A stretch of 64,000 nt of DNA from Virgibacillus_O sediminis. GTDB taxonomy: Bacteria > Bacillota > Bacilli > Bacillales > Amphibacillaceae. The stretch covers positions 124,001 to 188,000 of the forward strand of contig NZ_JBHRRZ010000017.1 of assembly GCF_042643265.1 (NCBI RefSeq), read 5' to 3'. The translations under genes and the position numbers were made by a program. This document shows positions 1-7,584 of the stretch, one piece after another; position 1 is the first letter of the stretch, and every line of letters starts with the position of its first letter. The notes under the pieces were generated by a model. It searched no databases and was not told where the DNA came from. It saw nothing but the letters and a program-made list of their open reading frames with translations.

Positions 1-51
1 CCACCTACAGAAGGAATCTTCGGACGAAAAGGTCCCAGAGTCCATTACCTA

Positions 52-76
52 AATAAAAAGAGCGATCTTTTTATTG
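52..76 (+). terminator. Terminator-like hairpin at window start
   Basis: A perfect inverted repeat with 10-bp arms (AATAAAAAGA / TCTTTTTATT) around a GCGA loop. It is AT-rich and ends in a T-run, so it could terminate a gene lying left of the window on either strand. No reading frame is visible before it inside the window. Confidence 0.45.
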
Positions 77-113
77 CTCCGATTCAGATGGGGGTCGCAC
101 GAGTGAGGTATCT

Positions 114-222
114 CGAACGTCCGGGCGATATTTTCACGCTCCTGCTGATTCCCCGTACGTCCGAGCGATATCTCCGCTCTCCTGCTGATTCCCCGAACGT
201 CCGGGCGATATTTTCACGCGCC
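114..222. repeat. 40-bp direct tandem repeat, about 2.7 copies
   Basis: The block starting ACGTCCGGGCGATAT recurs at 117, 157 and 197, an exact 40-bp period; the middle copy differs by a few bases (CGAGCGATATCTCCGCTC). Each unit carries a short inverted repeat (GAGCG ... CGCTC). The copies abut with no unique spacers, so this is not a CRISPR array. There is no gene here. The role is unknown; it could be a dispersed intergenic repeat or a minisatellite. Confidence 0.8.
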
Positions 223-269
223 CCTCCCGCTAACTAAAGCATCATCTCACAATTAATTTTCTAAATCTA

Positions 270-299
270 TTGACATGACTGTAAATTAAAGTCTATAAT
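270..299 (+). promoter_or_regulatory. SigA-type promoter of metY
   Basis: A consensus -35 TTGACA (270-275) and -10 TATAAT (294-299) are separated by 18 bp. They lie just upstream of the SAM riboswitch, so transcription would start near 306 and include the whole aptamer. Confidence 0.8.
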
Positions 300-325
300 G
301 TTTAGTAATTTAGTAAGATTAATAT

Positions 326-497
326 CTCTTATCACGAGTGGTGGAGGGAATAGGCCCCGCGAAGCCCGGCAACCGTAAAGCGAGTGTACAACTTGCCTTT
401 AAAGGTGCTACATCCTACAGATCCATATCCGATCTGGAAGATAAGAGGAGGACCGGTCGATAACCACAGCCCTCTTCTTAGGAAGAGGGCTTTTTTA
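326..497 (+). promoter_or_regulatory. SAM-I (S-box) riboswitch with intrinsic terminator
   Basis: The conserved S-box core is present: the CTCTTATC 5' arm of P1 at about 326, then GAGTGGTGGAGGGAATAGGCCC, GAAGCCCGGCAACC, AAGGTGCTACATCC, and the closing GATAAGAG at about 440-447. It is followed by a GC-rich terminator hairpin (AGCCCTCTTC / GAAGAGGGCT with TTTTTT) at 468-496. As in the known family, S-adenosylmethionine should stabilise the aptamer and allow termination, shutting off metY when methionine is plentiful. Confidence 0.95.
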
Positions 498-561
498 TCT
501 CCTTCCTCCATCTTCGGGAATGGTAACCATCAGTTAACTCAAAACCAAGGAGGAATTATTT

Positions 562-2271
562 ATGTCTCAATTTCATTCATTCAACCCGGAAACCGTATTA
601 CTACATGGAGGACAGCAGCCTGATCCTGCAACAGGTTCCCGTGCGGTTCCGATCTATCAGACTACTTCTTATGTTTTCCGTGATACCGAACATGCGCAGA
701 ATCTTTTCGGCCTGGCAGAACCGGGCAACATCTACAGCCGGATTATGAATCCGACCGTAGACGCCTTTGAGCAGCGGATGGCCCAGCTGGAGGACGGTGT
801 CGGTGCGGTAGCTACGTCTTCCGGGATGGCTGCGATTACTTTATCGATCCTCAATCTGGCCAGCTCAGGCGATGAAATTGTCGCCGACAGCAATCTTTAC
901 GGCGGTACATACAATCTGTTTGCCAACACCCTGCCACGCTACGGCATCGATGTAAAATTTGTAGATGGAACCGATCCGGAAGCAATTCGCGCCGCCATCA
1001 CGAAGAAGACGAAAGCCGTATTTGGAGAAATCATCACCAACCCAAGCCTGTATGTATTCGATGTTGAGAAGGTTGCCGAAATTGCGCATGAGCATGAGAT
1101 CCCGCTGATCATTGATAATACATTTGCCACTCCATACGTAGCCAAGCCGCTTACATGGGGAGCCGATATCGTCGTCCATTCAGCAACCAAATGGATTGGC
1201 GGCCACGGCACGACTATCGGCGGGGTTGTTGTCGACGGCGGACGCTTCAATTGGGACAACGAACGATTCCCTGGATTTACAGAACCGGATGAAAGCTATG
1301 CCGGCCTTCAGTATAAAAACTTGGGCCCTGCCGCTTTCATCACCAAACTGCGTGTGCAGCTCCTGCGCGATATCGGTGCTTCCTTAAGCCCGCAGAATGC
1401 TTTCCTTCTTTTGCAAGGATTGGAGACCCTGCATCTGCGCATTGAACGCCATACAAAGAATGCAGAAGAAGTAGCCTCCTATCTGGAGAAGCATCCTGCT
1501 GTTGAATGGGTCAGCTTCCCAGGCCTAAAATCCCATCCATCACATGAGCTGGCGAAGAAGTACTTTGCATTTGGCTATGGCTCGGTGATCACATTCGGTA
1601 TAAAGGGCGGCAGAGATGCAGGAAGGACACTTATTGATAATGTAGAACTCTGGTCCCACGTGGCAAATGTAGGGGATGCCAAGTCGCTGATCATCCATCC
1701 TGCCTCCACCACGCACCAGCAGCTGACAGCGGAAGATCTGCAGAAGAGCGGGGTAACAGAAGAATTGGTACGCCTCTCCGTCGGCATTGAATCGCCGCAG
1801 GATGTACTGGCAGATCTGGACCAGGCCATTTCCAAAGCTACCGGCGAACAGGGATTGCATGATTCCAATGAACAGAATGCTGTCAAGTGGCTGCTCGCTT
1901 CCCCATTTGACCGGAGCGGCGGCGCTGTACGCAAAAAAGTGATTGTTGCACTAGGCGATCACCCATCCAGCAGCAAATTGAAAAATCTCGGTTTTGAGGT
2001 AATAGCTGTCAACGATGCTTCCGACCTCGGCGAAGATATTGAGGCAGTCGATGCCATCCTGGCTGACGGGAAACAGCTTTCACAAACAGCCGTCGACCAG
2101 TTCATCAATAAACAAGCTAAAATCATCTGGGTCGACAACCCGGGGGATGCGGAAGACGCATTGGAAAACGCCAAGGCGGCAGGCCTTACAATCATCAGCG
2201 ATAAGAATGCTTATGAAGAGGCAGTACAGTTGAGAAACAACCGTTCGGCACACAGGACAGTGGAAGTGTAA
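562..2271 (+). CDS. metY: O-acetylhomoserine sulfhydrylase (MetY) with extra C-terminal domain
   Basis: This is a PLP enzyme of the Cys/Met-metabolism family that makes homocysteine from O-acetylhomoserine and sulfide. The PLP-binding Lys is residue 210 in SATKWIGGHG, with Asp185 in LIIDNT. The first 430 or so residues match the normal length of the family. Residues 433-569 are an addition, starting near VIVALGDHPSSSK and looking like a Rossmann or CoA-binding fold. The start has a strong site (AAGGAGG, 7 nt before ATG). The SAM riboswitch upstream fits methionine biosynthesis. The core function is firm; the role of the extra domain is unknown. Confidence 0.93.
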   Translation: MSQFHSFNPETVLLHGGQQPDPATGSRAVPIYQTTSYVFRDTEHAQNLFGLAEPGNIYSRIMNPTVDAFEQRMAQLEDGVGAVATSSGMAAITLSILNLASSGDEIVADSNLYGGTYNLFANTLPRYGIDVKFVDGTDPEAIRAAITKKTKAVFGEIITNPSLYVFDVEKVAEIAHEHEIPLIIDNTFATPYVAKPLTWGADIVVHSATKWIGGHGTTIGGVVVDGGRFNWDNERFPGFTEPDESYAGLQYKNLGPAAFITKLRVQLLRDIGASLSPQNAFLLLQGLETLHLRIERHTKNAEEVASYLEKHPAVEWVSFPGLKSHPSHELAKKYFAFGYGSVITFGIKGGRDAGRTLIDNVELWSHVANVGDAKSLIIHPASTTHQQLTAEDLQKSGVTEELVRLSVGIESPQDVLADLDQAISKATGEQGLHDSNEQNAVKWLLASPFDRSGGAVRKKVIVALGDHPSSSKLKNLGFEVIAVNDASDLGEDIEAVDAILADGKQLSQTAVDQFINKQAKIIWVDNPGDAEDALENAKAAGLTIISDKNAYEEAVQLRNNRSAHRTVEV

Positions 2272-2321
2272 ACCAGGCTGGTAATAATGAATCCCACCGA
2301 TCAACCTGTACCGCACCATAC

Positions 2322-2366
2322 AAATCAGGGGACGCTGCTCTACGGAGCTCATCCCCTGATTTTTTC
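2322..2366 (+). terminator. metY rho-independent terminator
   Basis: A long stem of AATCAGGGGA against TCCCCTGATT, with an internal CTCTACGGAG element, is followed by TTTTTT. It lies 50 bp after the metY stop codon. Confidence 0.85.
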
Positions 2367-2449
2367 ATTGAAATCGAGGATTTCCATGCTTCCGGCAGAT
2401 GTTTAAATTCCATTCATACGGGAAACATACATGATAGCCCATGAAAGAC

Positions 2450-2473
2450 CGCCTTTTCCCAAGGCGTTTTTTT
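2450..2473 (+). terminator. Second terminator-like hairpin before ypmR
   Basis: CGCCTT / AAGGCG stem with a 5-nt loop and a seven-T tail. It lies about 120 bp before ypmR, so it may back up the metY terminator or attenuate entry into ypmR. The rest of 2272-2591 shows nothing else recognisable. Confidence 0.6.
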
Positions 2474-2591
2474 AATTTACCTATCATTAGATTCAGCTAT
2501 TATCGAATAGGCTTCAGGGAAGACTTATATTATAATAATAGAAAGATATATTTTGCGCTGCATGGGTGTGGTTACGTTGAGGAGAAGAAAT

Positions 2592-3497
2592 ATGGTCATG
2601 ACCATTATTACAATACTTTTATTGGCAGCCGGGACCTCATGGATTCTGGCTGCTCAGAAATCCCCTTTTGAAAATGTGGAAATCCCTCAGGAAGAAGAAT
2701 TTTCTCCACCGGAAGAGCCTCCGGAGGAAGAGGCTGCAACAGAGGAGGAACCTCCGGAAGAAGGGATGGAACAGGAAGAAGAAACCCAGCCACAGCAGGG
2801 CCAGGTTTCAGTTCGAATCAAAGAGGAAATCCAGCGGGCGATCCATTCCCTATCCCCTCGCAGCAGACATATCACAGCAGTGGGCGACTCACTTACCCAA
2901 GGAGTGGGGGCATACCACGAAGAGGGCGGATATGTCGGAATACTGGACAGGGCGGTGAATGACCGTCTGCCTCTGGTGAAATTTGATAACCATGGGAAAA
3001 GGGGCAACCGCTCCGACCAATTGCTGAAGCGTCTGGAGAAGCCGGAGATAACGGAGTCCATCGCACAATCAGATATGGTCCTGATTACCATAGGGGCCAA
3101 CGATATTATGAAGGTTGCCAAAGAGAACTTCACCAACTTGCAGATGGAGAATTTTAACCAGGAGCTTCGGCGCTATGAAGACAGGCTGGAGTCCATCATA
3201 GAAACCATCCAGGAAATCAACCCGGAAACAGAGGTCTTCCTAATCGGTTTCTACAACCCGTTCGAAGCATATTTCCAGAACGTCAAAGAACTGGAAATGA
3301 TTGTACAGAACTGGAATACCACCGGCAAAGAAGTAGTGGAAGAAGAAGGCGGTACGTATATCCCGATTGCCGACCTATTTAAAGACACAGATGTCCACCT
3401 GTTCGCCGAAGACAATTTCCATCCGAACGATCTTGGATACCAGCGTATTGCCAAAAGAGTATTAGAATATATAACGAATGTTGAAGAAGAGGAATGA
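2592..3497 (+). CDS. ypmR: SGNH/GDSL-family lipase-acylhydrolase, YpmR-like
   Basis: A membrane-anchored or secreted esterase-like protein of about 301 aa. An N-terminal hydrophobic segment (residues 3-21) is followed by a highly acidic Glu/Pro linker (about 30-70). The SGNH fold follows, with the nucleophile block AVGDSLTQG (Ser100), the GxND-type block IGANDI and the closing DNFHPND carrying the catalytic Asp and His. I chose ATG 2592 because GAGGAGAA lies 5 nt upstream; an in-frame TTG at 2553 would only add 13 residues before the membrane segment. The stop overlaps the next gene, as in the ypmR-ypmS pair of B. subtilis. The substrate is not known. Confidence 0.82.
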   Translation: MVMTIITILLLAAGTSWILAAQKSPFENVEIPQEEEFSPPEEPPEEEAATEEEPPEEGMEQEEETQPQQGQVSVRIKEEIQRAIHSLSPRSRHITAVGDSLTQGVGAYHEEGGYVGILDRAVNDRLPLVKFDNHGKRGNRSDQLLKRLEKPEITESIAQSDMVLITIGANDIMKVAKENFTNLQMENFNQELRRYEDRLESIIETIQEINPETEVFLIGFYNPFEAYFQNVKELEMIVQNWNTTGKEVVEEEGGTYIPIADLFKDTDVHLFAEDNFHPNDLGYQRIAKRVLEYITNVEEEE

Positions 3498-4138
3498 TCG
3501 CGATGGCGACAAGAGGAGAACAGAACCGGAATAAGGGGAGGTACAAGAAGTTGTTCTACGGGCTGCTGCTGATCAATGTCATAGTTGTGCTCGTCATTAT
3601 AGCCCTTGTTTTCTGGCCGGCTGCAGAAGGGCCTCCGCGTCCAAGCCAAGAACGCCCTGCTGTGGAAAGCTCGGAATTCACAATCCGTACAACCAAAGAA
3701 AACCTGAATGACCTGGTCAACGGCTACTTGGATCAGGCGCTTACAGGCTCACGCCATCAGTACCATATCTCCCTGGAGGAAGATGTCCATCTAATCGGGG
3801 AACTTCCCGTTTTCTCCACCACTGTACCCCTTTCCGTTCACTTTGAGCCATTGGTGCAGGATAACGGGGATTTGGTTCTGAAATTGAAATCCATCTCTCT
3901 CGGACTGCTGGAGCTGCCGAATCAGCGGATAATGGGATATATGGACGATCATCTCCCCATGCCAAGCTGGGTGACCGTAAACCCTAGGGAGGAAGAAATT
4001 TATATTGCTGTAACGGAAATGAACCTTCAAAGCAATTTCCAAGTGGAAGTGGAGCATATTGACCTGGAAGCAAATCATTTATCCTTTAAACTTCGGGTCC
4101 CTTACCGCTCCTTAGGCATCGATATGGTGGAGCCTTAA
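3494..4138 (+). CDS. ypmS: YpmS-family (DUF2140) membrane protein
   Basis: A 214-aa protein with one N-terminal transmembrane helix (about residues 22-44) and a long extracytoplasmic beta-rich domain. Sequence style and neighbour match the YpmS/DUF2140 family, whose function is not established. The ATG overlaps the ypmR stop (ATGA), so the two genes are translationally coupled; a second ATG at 3503 is nearly as good. The pairing with a GDSL hydrolase suggests a joint role at the cell surface, which is inference. Confidence 0.8.
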   Translation: MIAMATRGEQNRNKGRYKKLFYGLLLINVIVVLVIIALVFWPAAEGPPRPSQERPAVESSEFTIRTTKENLNDLVNGYLDQALTGSRHQYHISLEEDVHLIGELPVFSTTVPLSVHFEPLVQDNGDLVLKLKSISLGLLELPNQRIMGYMDDHLPMPSWVTVNPREEEIYIAVTEMNLQSNFQVEVEHIDLEANHLSFKLRVPYRSLGIDMVEP

Positions 4139-4149
4139 AGAGCAGGCAA

Positions 4150-4640
4150 TAAAAGCAAGGGCCCTAGTTGGCTTGTGTAGACTCACGTTTGACACTCCCA
4201 CGGCTAAAGCCGCAAGCTCTAATCCTCCTGATTCGAGTGGGATTCTAAAGTACCTTAGCGTCCGCAATCCATTTCTGTTTTGGACAGGCCTTTAGATGAG
4301 GGTGTGCCATCACCCTTCCCATGACAGACCATATAGGTTCATGGGCTACGCTACTATGACCATAGCGTACAGCTTTTTCGTTCGTATGTGTTTTATCGTC
4401 TTGTGCTTGACGACACATATTGTTTTACCGATAGCATGAATTCGGCTATCGAACCTTTTACAATATCTATTTTTTCAATGAACGAGAATGTTTTAGAGAC
4501 TTTTGCTTGTCTATATGCCAAGTATAGCATATTTTCAGACAATTAAGGTAGCAAAAGCTCCCCCTTGTCTGACCTCACTATCATCCCATGTCTAAAGACG
4601 GGCTACGCCCTGCATGGGCTTTCTCGTTCGGAAAATCTGT
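4150..4640 (-). mobile_element. ORF-less structured element, IS200/IS605-like (omega-RNA or HEARO-like)
   Basis: No reading frame is present, but stems follow each other along the block. There is a CGGCTAAAGCCG palindrome (4201-4212) enclosed by TCCCAC/GTGGGA, the same kind of end as in IS605/IS1341 elements. Other stems are GGGTG/CACCC (4300-4315), CCCATG/CATGGG (4318-4345), TACGCTA/TAGCGTA (4347-4369) and CGATAGC/GCTATCG (4429-4453). A triple nested stem lies at 4501-4556. A branched stem at 4585-4618 has CCCATG/CATGGG enclosing GTCTaaaGAC and GGGCtacGCCC. Read on the minus strand, the IS605-like end comes last. My best reading is a non-autonomous element or the RNA part of a lost TnpB/IscB locus. 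The exact ends are uncertain. Confidence 0.45.
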
Positions 4641-4726
4641 AAAGGATCGCCAGGCTGGTGATGCTGAGACAGCTATTGTGTTACTCGGCTTCTCCCAAAG
4701 TAGAACCTGATGTCGTTATAAACTAT

Positions 4727-4853
4727 TTTTTTCTCAGACGAATGATGAGCAGAATCAGCGAAGGAAAAGACTAGGCGAGACACCGAAGTGCGCTAGCACG
4801 AGGAGGCTCCCCAGCCGCCCGCTAAAAAAGCGAAGTGTATTTCCGAAACGGCT
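4727..4853 (-). repeat. Dispersed intergenic repeat, copy 1 (reverse, decayed)
   Basis: The reverse complement contains GTTAGCCGTTTCGGAAAT, GCGGGCGGCT, GCGCACTTCGGTGTCTCGCC and TAGTCTTTTCCT. This is the same core as the copies at 16358 and 43413. It lacks recognisable terminal inverted repeats, so it appears to be an old copy. Confidence 0.75.
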
Positions 4854-4896
4854 AACCCATCAGTTTTCCTTCCATGACTCCTCTTCCTTCCCTTAC

Positions 4897-5532
4897 TCAG
4901 CGGATGACAAATTCCTTTACCTTTGACGACAAAGACACAAACAGCGACTGTGGCTTGCTCATCGCTTCCTGTTCGCCTGCAGCCAGCCGACTCTCCTGTT
5001 TTTCCTGCTGTGGTTCGTAGTCGCCGAGCTTTCCCCGATAAATCAGCCTCATCCCATCAAGCCGGCGGAGGTCTGCCGGTGTAGTAAAACATGCAGGCTT
5101 TCCAAGGCGTACATCCTTCAGGCCACCCAATAGTTTCGCTGCGAATTGGGAGCAGAAAAAGGCTTTCTCTCTTTTCCATTCTACTCGCAGCACCACTCCG
5201 AAAAGGCCGAGGAAATTATATTTAAAGGTATCCTCCTTCTCTTTGAATATGGCAATCTCCCCCATTATCTGTTCATATTCCTCTTCCGTCATAGGATAGG
5301 CATATAATGCGCAATCTGCATTCTTCAACAGATGATGGCCAATATCCTCTCGAACAAAACCGGCCCGAAAAGGATTATCCGGATGCTTCCTGCCAAAGCT
5401 ATACACTTCCCTCAGTGCCGGGTCCAGTGCGATGGAAACATGATTAAGGGTGGTTTTCGTATAAAAATTGATCAAGCGATTAAGCCATGTTCCTGTATCC
5501 GTGAACAAAAAGTAAATCATTTTCTCCCCCAT
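4897..5532 (-). CDS. Permuted papain-like (NlpC/YiiX-type) hydrolase
   Basis: A 211-aa protein with the signature of circularly permuted papain-like enzymes: an early catalytic His (NHVSIAL, His31) and a later nucleophilic Cys (FFCSQF, Cys127), the reverse order of ordinary NlpC/P60 domains. There is no signal peptide or membrane helix, so it is probably cytoplasmic. The C-terminal 35 residues are Gln/Glu-rich. I chose ATG 5532 because GGGAGGAG lies 5 nt before it; the frame stays open to 5640, but those residues are not family-like. Relatives act on lipids or amide bonds; the substrate here is unknown. Confidence 0.68.
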   Translation of the reverse strand: MGEKMIYFLFTDTGTWLNRLINFYTKTTLNHVSIALDPALREVYSFGRKHPDNPFRAGFVREDIGHHLLKNADCALYAYPMTEEEYEQIMGEIAIFKEKEDTFKYNFLGLFGVVLRVEWKREKAFFCSQFAAKLLGGLKDVRLGKPACFTTPADLRRLDGMRLIYRGKLGDYEPQQEKQESRLAAGEQEAMSKPQSLFVSLSSKVKEFVIR

Positions 5533-5767
5533 CCTAACTCCTCCCACATTTCGCAGAATTCCCGACACTCCGGACATCCTCAAAGCACAAAAAGACGGCG
5601 ATCTTAGGAACAATTTTCTCCGTTTATCGTGCTCCACCATATTGACTAAACACCTGAAATGCCGTAAGCTTACGGTGATGCCTTTTTATGATAAATAAAG
5701 AAATCAACAGGTTTTAAATATAGATGCTGCCCAACGGCACGTTTGAATATCCAAGTACCGTGCATGA

Positions 5768-5792
5768 AACTTGGCATAGGCCAAGTTTTTTT
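5768..5792 (+). terminator. Leader hairpin/attenuator before the ABC-F gene
   Basis: AACTTGG / CCAAGTT stem, 6-nt loop and seven Ts, located only about 25 bp before the ABC-F start codon. It lies directly in front of the ribosome site (AAGGAGGA), so it is placed as a transcription attenuator rather than as the end of an upstream gene, which runs the other way. Confidence 0.6.
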
Positions 5793-5815
5793 AAATAAGG
5801 AGGAAAATATATTAT

Positions 5816-7441
5816 ATGATCAATGTACAGGACGTAAGTTTGCGTTATGGCGACAAGAAACTGTTTGAAGACGTCAACATAAAATTCACCCCAGGGAACT
5901 GTTATGGCCTGATTGGAGCCAATGGCGCCGGGAAATCCACGTTTTTAAAAATCCTTTCCGGTGAAGTGGAACCCCAGTCCGGCCATGTTTCCATGTCACC
6001 AGGTGAACGTCTCGCCGTGCTAAAGCAGGATCACTATGCTTATGAAGAGAATGCAGTTCTAGAGACCGTCCTGATGGGCCATGAAAAACTCTATGAGGTA
6101 AAGCAGGAAAAAGACGCGATCTATATGAAAGCAGATTTCTCAGAAGAAGATGGAATCCGTGCTGCTGAACTCGAAGGTGAGTTTGCGGAAATGAACGGTT
6201 GGGAAGCTGAATCGGATGCCGCAGTTCTGCTGTCAGGCCTCGGTATCAGTGAAGATCTGCACTCCAAGCAGATGGGTGAACTGTCAGAATCCCAGAAAGT
6301 AAAGGTCCTCTTGGCCCAAGCTTTATTCGGAAACCCGGATATCCTGCTGCTTGATGAGCCGACAAACGGTTTGGACATCAAAGCAATCCAATGGCTGGAA
6401 GAGTTCCTGATTAACTTTGAAAATACCGTTATTGTTGTCTCCCATGACAGACACTTTTTAAATAAAGTATGCACGCACATAGCGGATGTTGACTATGGGA
6501 AGATCGAAATTTATATCGGAAACTATGATTTCTGGTATGAGTCCAGCCAGCTCGCCATGAAAATGGCACAGGAAGCGAACAAGAAAAAAGAAGAAAAAAT
6601 GAAGGAATTGCAGAACTTCATTGCCCGTTTCAGTGCAAATGCCTCTAAATCCAAGCAGGCTACGTCACGAAAGAAAATGCTCGATAATATTACACTGGAT
6701 GATATTAAGCCTTCATCCCGTAAATATCCGTATATCGCCTTCTCTCCGGAGCGGGAAATCGGCAATGACCTGCTGCGTGTGGAAGGATTGACCAAGACGA
6801 TCAATGGCAAAAAAGTTCTGGACAATGTGAGCTTCACCCTCAACAAGGATGACAAAGTGGCATTCATCGGGAAAAATGATATTGCCAAGACTACCTTATT
6901 CAAGATCTTGATGGGTGAAATGGAGCCGGATGCCGGAAGCTATAAATGGGGCGTGACTACTTCCCAATCCTATTTCCCTAAAGATAACGCGGAGTATTTT
7001 GAAGGCAATGAGCCGACATTGGTAGACTGGCTGCGCCAATACTCTCCTGAAGATGAGACAGAGACATTCCTTCGCGGGTTCCTTGGCAGAATGCTTTTCT
7101 CCGGTGAACAAGCACTGAAGAAACCAAACGTCCTTTCCGGTGGAGAAAAAGTACGATGCATGCTGTCGAAGATGATGCTCTCCAACGCGAATGTATTACT
7201 GCTGGATGAGCCGACCAACCACTTGGATCTCGAGTCGATCCAATCATTGAACAATGGCCTGGCGAAGTTCAAAGGATCCATTCTGTTCACGTCACATGAC
7301 CATCAATTCGTCAATACCATTGCCAACCGCCTGATTGAAATCACTCCATCCGGCCTCGTTGACAAGGAAATGAGCTATGATGAATATGTTCAGGATGATA
7401 AATTGCAGAAGCAGATCAGCGAAATGTACGCGGCAGTATAA
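5816..7441 (+). CDS. ykpA: ABC-F family ATPase, YkpA/YbiT type
   Basis: A 541-aa soluble protein with two ATP-binding domains and no membrane segment. Domain 1 has Walker A GANGAGKST (residues 34-42), signature LSESQ and Walker B LLLDEPTNGLD. Domain 2 has GKNDIAKTT, LSGGE and LLLDEPTNHLD. A Lys/Glu-rich linker lies between them. The non-canonical second Walker A (NDIAKTT instead of NGxGKST) is, to my recollection, usual in this subfamily. ABC-F proteins act on ribosomes, some giving antibiotic protection. The attenuator hairpin just upstream would fit ribosome-linked control. Strong AAGGAGGA site. Confidence 0.88.
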   Translation: MINVQDVSLRYGDKKLFEDVNIKFTPGNCYGLIGANGAGKSTFLKILSGEVEPQSGHVSMSPGERLAVLKQDHYAYEENAVLETVLMGHEKLYEVKQEKDAIYMKADFSEEDGIRAAELEGEFAEMNGWEAESDAAVLLSGLGISEDLHSKQMGELSESQKVKVLLAQALFGNPDILLLDEPTNGLDIKAIQWLEEFLINFENTVIVVSHDRHFLNKVCTHIADVDYGKIEIYIGNYDFWYESSQLAMKMAQEANKKKEEKMKELQNFIARFSANASKSKQATSRKKMLDNITLDDIKPSSRKYPYIAFSPEREIGNDLLRVEGLTKTINGKKVLDNVSFTLNKDDKVAFIGKNDIAKTTLFKILMGEMEPDAGSYKWGVTTSQSYFPKDNAEYFEGNEPTLVDWLRQYSPEDETETFLRGFLGRMLFSGEQALKKPNVLSGGEKVRCMLSKMMLSNANVLLLDEPTNHLDLESIQSLNNGLAKFKGSILFTSHDHQFVNTIANRLIEITPSGLVDKEMSYDEYVQDDKLQKQISEMYAAV

Positions 7442-7495
7442 CAGTCCAAAACATTTACAATACGGCTGGCTTTGCTACCTATAATAGAACGTAAT

Positions 7496-7533
7496 AAGAA
7501 ACGACCATCCATTATGTGGTGGTCGTTTCTTAT
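7496..7533. terminator. Bidirectional terminator
   Basis: A long perfect stem (AAGAAACGACCA / TGGTCGTTTCTT) lies between the convergent ABC-F and oxidase genes, with T-rich sequence on the + side. Confidence 0.75.
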
Positions 7534-7584
7534 TATTGGTTGAGATAATTCCTCTCTAACTATGATGCCAGATGGGGTTCAGCC

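Noticed and set aside
114..222. Possible CRISPR array
   Set aside because: The 40-bp units abut directly with no unique spacers, and no cas genes are near.
384..623. Reading frame of 79 codons across the riboswitch
   Set aside because: It overlaps the SAM aptamer, its terminator and the start of metY in another frame.
5764..5815. Leader peptide before the ABC-F gene
   Set aside because: The ATG at 5764 lacks a ribosome site, and its frame runs into the ABC-F gene out of phase without a nearby stop.
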